DNA from: Diogma glabrata | Taxonomy: Eukaryota > Arthropoda > Insecta > Diptera > Cylindrotomidae | Assembly (NCBI GenBank): GCA_963693315.1 | Contig: OY856188.1 | Span: forward strand, 188,384,930-188,448,929 | DNA length: 64,000 nt | Direction: 5' to 3' | In this document: positions 35,283 through 48,951 of the stretch, in pieces | Position numbering within the stretch: the stretch's first letter is position 1 | Layout of the letters: the number at the start of each line of letters is the position of its first letter | The notes under the pieces: model-generated | The model's database searches: none | What the model was told of the DNA's origin: nothing | Seen by the model: only the letters and a program-made list of their open reading frames with translations | Translations under genes and position numbers: made by a program

Positions 35283-36615
35283 TTGACCCCTTTTAATTTT
35301 GGTTATTTTTTGTTTATAGATAGTCTTTGATAAATAAAAAATACAAGTTCTCTTAGAATTTTTTTTTTCGACCAGGGGTCTTCACAGGGTGCCCCTCAAT
35401 TTTTTGTTATTTTGTGATGTGACTGCATTTTGACGAGCGATTGTAGAAAAACTACTGAATCGATTTTCATAAATGATATGTCGTTGAATAGGTATTAGAA
35501 CAAAGTTTTTAAAAATGTACACTGTTAATTTTTTGAAATAATTTTTAACGGTGTAACATAAGAAAAAAACGGTGTAATTGAAAAAAAGATGGCATAGCCT
35601 CTTTTTTTTTTTTTTTTTTTTAAGCTTAATTGAAGCTTATTTTATATCTAACCACTTGTGAAAGTTGAGGACACGTGTTATTTTTTGTTTTAAAGATAAA
35701 ATTCGTTGTGCATATGACTGTCGGGAATCAGTTTTTTTTGTTCTGAAGGAAAATTATAAAAATGGCGTTATAAACTAAGAGATATTTTTTTTATGTTAAA
35801 TATCAAATATTTTATTATTAGATGAACTTTTTAAAATATTATAAAAATTATATATGTAGTACAATAAATAAAATAAATACAATTGTTAAAAATGATTTAC
35901 TTATTTTACAAACAGAAGTTTCTTTTGAATAGGAAAGCACTTCTGCAATTATTTTCTTTGTATTAGATGGCATAAAAAATGAAATGTTTATTTATCACTT
36001 TTAGTAATCACTTGTCACTCTTATAAAAAATAATTTGACAGTCTTGACTGCAAACAAAAAAGCCGTATAAACAACTAAATCTATTTAGGAACTTTTGACT
36101 GGAGAAGTATTATGTTCATATTATGTTATTATGGAATCATAAAGTAAAAGATTGTTTTTCAACATTAAATTACAAATATTTTATTATTGAATAAACTTTT
36201 TAAAATATCATACAAATTATATATGTGAAAATAAATATAGTTATTAAAAATTATTTACTTATTTTACATTCAAAAGTTTCTTTTGAGTTGGAAAACATTT
36301 TTGCATTTATTGTCTTAGTATCTACTGGTACAAAAGAATGACATTTTTGAGTTCCACTTATAGTAATCGTATTTTTATATCGATTTTGTAATTTTTCTTT
36401 TGTTAATTGATATTCATTTTTATCGGCGTATCCAAAGTTCATGGTAGATTCCCATTTTAAAGCCCATTCGAAAAGTTTTTTTGGTGTATCAATAATATTA
36501 TCTTCGCTCGCCATACTATAACGGTGTGCAGCACGCTTCAGTGTACCACCAATTCCATCACAAGGTCCCTTTCCATGGCTGGTAGCATGAAAATGCCATT
36601 CAGCGTCAACCTTAA
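35283..36615 (+). repeat. palindrome, left arm (1.33 kb)
   Basis: The arm is the complement of 36652-37983 with only scattered differences, separated by a 36-bp spacer (36616-36651). Outside the arms the flanks diverge (35283 and 37983). It includes a run of about 20 T (35603-35622) mirrored as A in the other arm. Confidence 0.92.
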
Positions 36616-36649
36616 AGTCTTCTTTATGGTGGCATAAGCTAATTAGTTA
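36251..36649 (-). CDS. unnamed transposon-protein fragment (HGKGPCDGIGG motif)
   Basis: On the minus strand the frame reads CHHKEDFKVDAEWHFHATSH, then GKGPCDGIGGTLKRAAHR, then LFEWALKWESTMNFGY, TITISGTQKCHSF, and stops at 36251. I recognise the W-F-ATSHGKG-CDG-GGT-KR signature from many unnamed arthropod proteins that look transposon-borne. The conserved His, Asp and Lys suggest a catalytic or metal-binding core, but I cannot name the family. This is the C-terminal part only. The frame starts in the palindrome spacer, where a stop cuts off any N-terminus. The mirrored copy (+) is stopped at TAA 36861-36863 by a 4-bp deletion. Confidence 0.5.
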
Positions 36650-36651
36650 AT

Positions 36652-37983
36652 TTAAGGTTGACGCTGAATGGCATTTTCATGCTACCAGCCATGGAAAGGG
36701 ACCTTGTGATGGAATTGGTGGTACACTGAAGCGTGCTGCACACCGTTATAGTATGGCGAGCGAAGATAATATTATTGATACACCAAAAAAACTTTTCGAA
36801 TGGGCTTTAAAATGGGAATCTACCATGAACTTTGGATACGCCGATAAAAATGAATATCAATAAAAGAAAAATTACAAAATCGATATAAAAATACGATTAC
36901 TATAAGTGGAACTCAAAAATGTCATTCTTTTGTACCAGTAGATACTAAGACAATAAATGCAAAAATGTTTTCCAACTCAAAAGAAACTTTTGAATGTAAA
37001 ATAAGTAAATAATTTTTAATAACTATATTTATTTTCACATATATAATTTGTATGATATTTTAAAAAGTTTATTCAATAATAAAATATTTGTAATTTAATG
37101 TTGAAAAACAATCTTTTACTTTATGATTCCATAATAACATAATACGAACATAATACTTCTCCAGTCAAAAGTTCCTAAATAGATTTAGTTGTTTATACGG
37201 CTTTTTTGTTTGCAGTCAAGACTGTCAAATTATTTTTTATAAGAGTGACAAGTGATTACTAAAAGTGATAAACAAACATTTCATTTTTTATGCCATCTAA
37301 TACAAAGAAAATAATTGCAGAAGTGCTTTCCTATTCAAAAGAAACTTCTGTTTGTAAAATAAGTAAATCATTTTTAACAATTGTATTTATTTTATTTATT
37401 GTACTACATATATAATTTTTATAATATTTTAAAAAGTTCATCTAATAATAAAATATTTGATATTTAACATAAAAAAAATATCTCTTAGTTTATAACGCCA
37501 TTTTTATAATTTTCCTTCAGAACAAAAAAAACTGATTCCCGACAGTCATATGCACAACGAATTTTATCTTTAAAACAAAAAATAACACGTGTCCTCAACT
37601 TTCACAAGTGGTTAGATATAAAATAAGCTTCAATTAAGTTTAAAAAAAAAAAAAAAAAAAGAGGCTATGCCATCTTTTTTTCAATTACACCGTTTTTTTC
37701 TTATGTTACACCGTTAAAAATTATTTCAAAAAATTAACAGTGTACATTTTTAAAAACTTTGTTCTAATACCTATTCAACGACATATCATTTATGAAAATC
37801 GATTCAGTAGTTTTTCTACAATCGCTCGTCAAAATACAGTCACATCACAATATAACAAAAAATTGAGGGGCACCCTGTGAAGACCCCTGGTCGAAAAAAA
37901 AAATTCTAAGAGAACTTGTATTTTTTATTTATCAAAGACTATCTATAAACAAAAAATAATCAAAATTAAAAGGGGTCAACTCA
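36652..37983 (-). repeat. palindrome, right arm (1.33 kb)
   Basis: Complement of 35283-36615. Differs by a 4-bp deletion near 36860 and a few substitutions (for example near 37145 and 37838). Confidence 0.92.
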
Positions 37984-38093
37984 AAACGTTGTTGAATCTT
38001 CGTGAAATTGCTCACATATATAAAAATTTTGATGTATTAATTTTATATTTATTAAAAATTAAAACGTTTGCCGAAAAAATATTATATTTAATT

Positions 38094-38190
38094 CGGAGCT
38101 AAAGTGACTTTTTATGGATCGTCTATAATTGTTAAACTATAGACTTAACACAAAAAGTATCACTTTAGCTCCTAATTAAATAATGTACAA
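38094..38190. repeat. hairpin H5
   Basis: Arms of about 38 bp (GGAGCTAAAGTGA at the left, TCACTTTAGCTCC at the right) flank a short AT loop. Similar layout to H1-H4 but not GC-rich at the centre. Confidence 0.65.
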
Positions 38191-38324
38191 TTTTAGCTAT
38201 TGTAGGAAAATAAACTATAACTATTTTTCAACTCCTCACAAAAACTGTTTTTCTCATGTTTTTAAATAACAGCAATAAGATATTTTATTATATTACATCC
38301 TTTAAATTGGTAATTTATTTCCTA

Positions 38325-38865
38325 TTTTTTTTTTTTTTTTTTTTAATAAAATGTGTTGTGTAGTAGGAATTACAATATGTGTCACAATAACACATAAAAA
38401 CCTTTTAAGACCAATGTCCCACAACAACATACGTTCAAAGGTGTTGATGGACGTAAATCATTCTTTTTTTTTTGTTTTTTTTTATATTTTTTGTTAAAGA
38501 ATGGATAACTAAACAAAAAAATCCTATCACTGACAAAATATGACATAGGCCAATATTTTATGATAGAATAGAGAAAATAAAAGTAAATTAAAAAGTAAAT
38601 AGCAAATTTTTACAAAAATTTGCTGAAACAAAACAAAAATGTAGTTGCCAATAATCCAGCCGGTTGCATATTCCTTGATCCTGTGACGCACAGTCTTTCT
38701 TAATGATTGAAGCCCACACATAGTTATATGAAGGCTCGTATCTTCAAGAAAGCAATAGCGTCTCATCATCAAGGATTATTTCACAGCTAAGATTGAGGAT
38801 GCTACCGTTGACTGAACACAGTTCATCCGCCACCACCCCTAAGATGTCACCTTGGCATGTTTACT
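38325..38865 (-). mobile_element. LINE-derived non-autonomous element (fused 5' and 3' UTR), copy 1
   Basis: On the minus strand 38865 to about 38500 matches the 5' UTR of the LINE at 20122 (shared stretches around GCCCACACATA, TTGCCAATAATCCAGC, AAATATGACATA.GCCAATATT). It then runs straight into the LINE 3' UTR (about 38460-38345, TGTTGTTGTGGGAC, TGTGTCAC) and a 20-base A tail (T at 38325-38344). The whole endonuclease/RT gene is missing. The joint lies in an A-rich tract. Confidence 0.8.
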
Positions 38866-39059
38866 AATTTTCAATTCTGAGGTCCACAATGAAATATAAT
38901 TTTTGTAGAATAGGTCAGTTTTGAAGTGTTTTTCCACCTATGTAGTAGTCTAAATAGTATAAGTAGTAGTATAAATTATAATGTATGACATAAATTGCAC
39001 CGTAATCACCTAATCACATAAACAGATCGAATCGACATAATTAGGTAAATTTACATCAA

Positions 39060-39240
39060 GCTGTAGTTAATAGCCAGGTAATCCAAGCCACAGGTTGTTT
39101 GGACTACCCCAGACGTAACACCCCAAATATAAGCTCAAATAAATCAGATTTTAAACTTCATCAAGCTGTATATGGCGTGCATACATCCATGAGAGAGTTG
39201 CATTTAAATACTGAACAAATTTTAGCTACATAGTGATTAA
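39060..39240 (+). pseudogene. LINE endonuclease fragment
   Basis: A diverged stretch aligns with 20930-21010 of the LINE (CCAAATATAAGCTC, AAACTTCATCAAGC, CATGAGAGAGTTGC). Frames are broken. Orientation is plus, opposite to the neighbouring LINE-derived elements. Confidence 0.6.
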
Positions 39241-39261
39241 AGTGATTAAAGGTTTTTTTGT

Positions 39262-39500
39262 TTTTCTTTTATAAAATATTCAGTGTAGTTATAGGAATTA
39301 CAATATGTGCCACTACAACACATTCAAAACCTTTAAGACAAAGGTCCTACAACAACATGCGTCTGAAGTGTGGATGGACACAAATCTTTTATTTTTGTTT
39401 TTATATTTTTTCTAAAGAAGGGATAACTAAACAATAAATCCTATCACATATAAAATAAAACTGACCAATATAAAATCATGATAGGATAGTAGACCAGGGC
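39262..39500 (-). mobile_element. LINE-derived non-autonomous element, copy 2
   Basis: On the minus strand it has the same order as copy 1: sequence like the 5' UTR end (TTTAGTTATCCCTTCTTTA), an A-rich joint, then the LINE 3' UTR (ATGTTGTTGTAGGACC, TGTAGTGGCAC). The identical joint shows that this is a family and not one accidental deletion. Confidence 0.7.
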
Positions 39501-40590
39501 CAAACCGTTATAAACATCGAAATAGATGAAAAATTCTTAGCAGCATACGAATGGTCGGAAAATGTAGTTAATGGTCTAAGTAATTAAGGAAAAATCGACC
39601 GAACTGAGTAAAAGTCCGGAAAGTGGTGGGTGACTACTAAGTATATACTACACGTTTTTAAGGGTTTGTATTAGTTTTTTGCGATTTGCGACTAAACTAT
39701 GCATCCTATCGAAAAAAATTAAATGCAAAAGTTGTAGATAATAAAGATAATAAAAAATCTAAAACTTTCTTACTGGACATTATTGACCATAACCACAAAA
39801 TTATCGATAAAAATGCAAAAAACGTTTTTTTTGTTTTTAATTTATAACTATCGCAAAGTTTTTATATTTTCATGAAAATCGGTGAAACTGTTCTTTTTTG
39901 TGTTTCAAACAGTCCCAAATTTTTTCAAAGCGAAATATTTAATTTTCGATGGTTTATGAAGAAAATTATAAAAAAAGACCTAATTTTCAATCGAAAAATT
40001 TGGTTAGGAAATTTTCGATTTTTGAACTTTACCAGTGCTCATTTTTTTCGTTGAAATCCCAACTTTAATATAGAATTAAAATGTAATATTGTTTTGTACA
40101 AAAATTTCGTTAAAAAAGCGAAAAACCGAAAAAACTACTTTCAAATCATGAATTTCTTTTTCTTTGTTGTAAATAAACGTTTGCATTCATAAAAGTCCAA
40201 GCGGCACGTATATCCGCTAGAAATAGGTAGATTTCGAGATCAGACAGTTTCGTGTGCCAGTAGAATCTGATGTATCAGATTAGTTTAAACAAAACAAACT
40301 AATTTCAAACAGATATCGAACAAATTTTAAAAAGAAAATTAGCTACCTACAAGCAAAATTATATCTATCCAATTTTGCAACAAACAAATATCAAATCTAC
40401 CACAGAACATGTGTGTGACAATTTATGACACAAACCTACTCTATATCGTATGTCGTGCAATTACTGCAAAATATCAAAATAGTTTATTTCTAAGAAAAAA
40501 AAATTAATTTCTTCTATTCAAATCTTTTATTTTTTTGACTGTTATAAGGTTGACATTGACTGTTATAAGGTTTTTGGAAATTGTAGTTGG
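39501..40590. other. non-coding, includes a dispersed repeat
   Basis: Positions about 39670-39820 resemble the complement of 30640-30780. Otherwise AT-rich without recognisable genes. Confidence 0.45.
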
Positions 40591-40599
40591 GGATTGTTG

Positions 40600-44516
<3,917 letters not shown>

Positions 44517-45035
44517 TAATAGTTTTCTCACATATGGACTATATAGAAAACTATTACCATGTCCGGGTCCGTGGATTTGGGAATTTTTTTTTGTTGTATA
44601 AAAATGTTAATAACTTATCACTTAAACATATATCACTAACTAAAAATAAAAACTTAAAATTAACCTACATCTAATTTTTTTGTAACTCTTTCTCTCAATA
44701 AATAAACATATAATTCTTTTTATAATGATTAATTTAAGTCCTCCTCCTTCGTATCCTTTCCAATCCATCACTGTATTTCCAACATCTGGTCACCAAATTT
44801 TGTAAATTCCCAAATTCGTAATATGAATTGGAAAGGATAATCAATAAATAGTAAACATAAGATTTCTAGAAAAAAAGTAATAAAATAAGGAGGACCAGAT
44901 ATCATAAACTATAAAACTAAAAATTTAAGAAAATATAAGAAAAATAAAATGATCAGACCGTTTATGATCGCAGATCGATCAAAGTGACGCCACATAACAA
45001 TTATACAGTAGATCAATTAATTGTTATGTGTTACT
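44517..45035. repeat. dispersed repeat D, first copy
   Basis: Shares long blocks with 59905-60245: GGACTATATA.AAAACTATTACCATGTCCGG, AAACTTAAAATTAACCTACATCTAATTTTTT, CGTATCCTTTCCAATCCATCACTGTATTTCC, AGACCGTTTATGATCG and AAAGTGAC.CCACATAACA, in the same order and orientation. Family unknown. The first copy begins with an inverted pair GTAATAGTTTTCT/AGAAAACTATTAC. Confidence 0.82.
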
Positions 45036-45445
45036 GCGTGGTTTGAAGGACCACGCAAGTAGTCTCTGGGATGGATCTGATAATCACGATTATGACACTA
45101 TTTTGTGTAATACTTAATTTTATAATTTTAAATTTATATTTGTTATGGGTTTTTTGTTTAGACTAACTTAACTAACAACTATATCCTATTACAATAATTA
45201 GAAAAAATAAAATGTTTTGAAATTGTTGATAATATAAAATTTCTGCTTGTCTTCTATTTTTCTTTGCATCCTTTATCTTACCTATGGCTAATTGTTGCTA
45301 CTTTCAGAGATTCGATGAACTTGTGTTTTACAATCTGAGAAATCGTTTAATAACTGCTTTTATTTCCCGTATCCGTTTGTTTGAAATCAGGTGTATTTTT
45401 TCTTGTCCGCAACTTGTAATAATTGAAACAACGTTATCGCACTTA

Positions 45446-45600
45446 TAGTCGAGTAAAATTAGGTTTTTACTTCTAAGTCCTCAGGGACAGCTCTGATTTT
45501 GATGATTTTTTTTTTAAATCTTTGATTTTGTGTTTTATTTGAAATCAGAAACATTACAATGTGCGCAATTAAATATTTATATTGTTTAAATAATAAAAAC
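45446..45600 (+). repeat. TE-B terminal inverted repeat, left
   Basis: Pairs with 50847-51001. The right arm has about 12 extra bases near its outer end (AGCTTCAAAATCGTC against AGGTTTTTA). Confidence 0.8.
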
Positions 45601-46183
45601 CTAATTTATGCTGAGATTAAATTTTTTTAAGGTATTTATTAACTTAAAATTGTAAAAGTGTTTGTTTCGTTTTTATTTTACAATTATAAACTGCTGTAAG
45701 TCATATAAAAATAGTAAAAAAAAATTATAAACAATTATAAATGATTTTTTATTTATTTTACATTTAAATATGGTATGTTAATATTTGGTATTTAAGATGT
45801 TATGATGTAATAAATTAAACAATTAAATTCGCATTTTAGGTAACTCCTTTTTCAAAATATCGTTCCTTAACATCGTTTCAATTTATTATCTCAAATTTTC
45901 AAACCTTGCGATTGTTATATTTTATTGCTTATTGGATTGTTATCATCGCTAGCCATTAGCACGTTTAAAAAACCAAAAAAAAAAACAAGAGATTTTAAAG
46001 TTTTTTCTATTTCTTTTCAGTTTTCTTGTAAATTTGTTATGATGCAATAAATTAAACCACCAGAGGTGAGTGGTCCTCTTAGTCTCACATTCCATTTCAT
46101 ATCTGATTGAATTTTGGATTTTGACCGTAACAAACAATATTTATTTATTTATTTTGTTTCTGGTAATTAAGCTGTATAGGCTT

Positions 46184-46505
46184 CTATTTACATTCTGGTG
46201 ACGATATGGTGGTGTGTGAATATAGCAAAGCTGACAAGGAAGAAAATCTTAGATGTATCCGTTGTGGGGACGACATTCTGGAATTTATAAAACCTACACC
46301 TTTTAGTTTATCAAAATTGGGGATTCTAATAAATACATCACCGCGGCCGTTCAGCATATGAAATGAAGTAATCCATAATTGGTATAATTGAGTTGATAAT
46401 ACTGTCTTATCCTGCTTATCAACCCATCCTATCCAACATATCATTTTAGAATCATTGGAAGTGATCACAGGTCGCCATTCTAGTAGACTCTTACTATTTA
46501 TGGAC
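46184..46505 (-). CDS. unrecognised ORF in the left half of TE-B
   Basis: On the minus strand the frame is open from about 46490 (LEWRPVITSNDSKMICW...) to stop at 46184. WIGWVDKQDK and YQLWITSFHMLNGRGDVFIR have ordinary protein composition, unlike the low-complexity surroundings, so it may be a real exon of TE-B or of another element inserted in it. No family recognised. Confidence 0.3.
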
Positions 46506-46805
46506 GGAAATATATATCAACTTTAAATCAAACAATGATTTTCTTGTGGCAGAGCGAAAGTGTTCTTTATGCTTTATAACTAAATTTGTTGGAATTTACT
46601 ATTTTTGGTAAGGTAATTGTTATCATCAGCTACAAAATTTCTTTTGTTTAAGAAAGGATTAATCCTGGCGAATTGTTCCGGAAATGTTCTTGCGTCACCT
46701 CTTATATAAAAAGGACAATTTACGGATAAGTAACTTTAAATTTCAGTCAGTTTTAATGAAGATATACCTTGCATTAATTTTAATACAAGTCAATTCGTGT
46801 TTAAC

Positions 46806-46915
46806 ACGATATCTGTTTGTGTGCATGTGTGTGTGTGTGTGTACCTGAATATATGTTTGGGGGTACGAATGTGTGTGTTTGAGTGCATGAGGTTTGAGAG
46901 CATGTGAATGTGTGC
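46806..46915. repeat. GT-rich microsatellite region
   Basis: Interrupted (GT)n and GTGTGTTTG words. Confidence 0.8.
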
Positions 46916-47212
46916 TGAAAATTGTGGGGTTGGACGTGGTGATCGCAAGTTTTTTTTTCACATATGGGGGGTCGCCAGAGTCTCCTTATTTCACTTGTTT
47001 TTTTGTTTTCCGTTTTTATCATGAGAAACGCGTACTGTACTGGTTATTTCTGCTGGAGCAGCAGGTATTCATTGTTCGATCCCACTTACTGAAGCTAGTT
47101 TGGGGCTTAAAAATCTCGCTAGGTGTGCGGCCTGCTAAACGACTTCGTTGGTTTACCAATGAAGCAGTTCTCCATTACAAAGAATATTTGATGGTTTTTA
47201 AATATATACAGG

Positions 47213-47531
47213 TCTTGCAGTCCAAATTCAACATTTTGCAAATCAAATTCAACTTTTGCAAATCAAATTCAACTTTTCTCAAATCAAATTCAACTTTTTG
47301 CAAATCAAATTCAATATTTTGAAAATCAAATTCAACTTTTTGCAAATCAAATTCAATTTTTTGATATTCAATTTGATTTGCAAAAAATTGAATTTGATTT
47401 GCAAAACGTTGAATTTGATTTGCAAAATATTGTATTTGATTTGCAAAATATTGAATTTGAAATCTTAAAATTGAATTTGAGTTGCAAAATGTTGAATTTG
47501 ATTTGCAAAATGTTGAATTTGGACTGCAAAC
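47213..47531. repeat. inverted minisatellite (palindromic array)
   Basis: A unit of about 20 bp (TTTGCAAATCAAATTCAAC, variants) repeats about seven times to 47365. It then continues as its complement (GTTGAATTTGATTTGCAAA) about eight times to 47531. The outer ends (GCAGTCCAAATTCAAC and GTTGAATTTGGACTGC) are exact complements, so the whole array can fold on itself. Confidence 0.9.
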
Positions 47532-48000
47532 CCTGTATAAATAATTGAATAAATTATACAAAATGATATTCTTTAATTTTCATTCCCATATTATGTGTCG
47601 AGGCTTTCATTCTCTTCAGGTTGTGGCGCGTTATCACAATTCGTTCCCCTACAATTAATGCATGCATGTGAGCAATGCAGACCTCCTTTTCTGCATGCAC
47701 ACGCTGTACCGCATCCAGTTTTGCAAGAGCAAAATATAATTTTTAAAATGTTAGTTGGGGCTGCTGGTTGTGTCATTTTTATTGGTGTTGAATGGATATC
47801 TGTCTGCCAACCCCAGTGTTTGAGAGATATGTTAGAATTAGATTCTCATTGTTGTACTTGAAGATAAACTCTTTTAATGTGATGCTTCGCTGCATCTTCT
47901 GTTGGAGGTAATGAGCTAAGTTGGACACTTTTCTCTTTTGACACTAGTGTTACAAAACGTTTATATCTTAGTTCATTTAAACTTGTCGCCGTTTCAGCTC

Positions 48001-48951
48001 CATACTAGGGTGGCTATCAGCTGTGTGGGGAATTTTTTTTTTAAAATTTCTTAGGTCTCAGGGCAAAAATTTATTCCTTTTAACAAAAGGAAAAAAAATG
48101 TTCTGGAGAAATCCGATCAAAGTAGTTTAAGGCGGCGCGACGGCGGTTTAAAGTTGAAAAATCTCATATTTTCTCATATTTTCACGCTTTACAACCCTTA
48201 TATCGCGTTTAGCAACCCTAGATCCAAAATTAAAAACTTAAGCGTGTAATTTAGTTCAATAGCTTTCCAAAAACATTCAAATCGGACAGCAAATAACGAA
48301 GTTATGGAAAATATAAGCATCGGTCTGACGTCTCACGTTTTTTTTTTGTTTTTAAATAAAAAATGTTGTGTTATAGGGTTTTATGTGTCACAACAACAAA
48401 TAAATACCTTTTTATAATGTTTCATGTCAAACAAATAATTAATTTAATTTTTGGGTGAAAAAATTGGGTGAAAAAATAAATAAAAATCTTCTTTTGACAC
48501 ACTTGACAGCATTTTTTGGACAAACTTATAATGCAATAATCTAGTTTTTGATCTCACATACCAATCCTGACCATCTAGGTTTTTCCTCATGTCCTTGTTC
48601 CTACTCATTATCACTTAAAACCAACGTTTTTTTAAGTAAAAAATATGCATATTTCCTTGTTTTGACACACTTGACGATTTTTTGACACACTTCCGGTACA
48701 GTCATCGAACACATCGTCCTTTCGGCTCTTACCATTGAGCGTACCTATTTTTAGAAACCAACATTTTTAAAATCCCTTCATCCGTTTTCTAGATTTCATC
48801 GGTCGTGAAGGCCAGACGGCCGGCCGATCGGTCGGACGGTCGGCCGGCGCCGCAGACAGGCATAAATTTTTTTTTTTGCTTTTTTAGAATCAGTAGTAGG
48901 TCCTAAAACGTCAAGAAATGACAAAAAAGTGGGGGTAAGAATTTCACTTTT
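48001..48951. mobile_element. 951-bp insertion in the TE-B gene
   Basis: AGCTC occurs on both sides (47996-48000 and 48952-48956), a candidate 5-bp target duplication, and the TE-B frame resumes outside. Inside are a LINE 3' fragment (48341-48425) and a very GC-rich stretch (48807-48863: GGCCAGACGGCCGGCCGATC, then GTCGGACGGTCGGCCGGCGC). No gene recognised, and no terminal inverted repeat. Confidence 0.6.
48341..48425 (-). mobile_element. LINE 3' UTR fragment
   Basis: On the minus strand it matches the LINE 3' end at 23660-23757 (TTATTTGTTGTTGTGACACAT, AACACAACATTTTT, A tail). A 5'-truncated insertion nested in the 951-bp insert. Confidence 0.75.

Noticed and set aside
36616..36651. Palindrome as a classical TIR transposon with 1.3-kb TIRs
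   Set aside because: No target duplication at 35283/37983, and the spacer is only 36 bp; inverted duplication fits better, though not excluded.
46894..47561. Frames of 70-142 codons with repeated QIKFN or ANQIQ words
   Set aside because: They read through the inverted minisatellite and the GT-rich tract; shadows of repeats.
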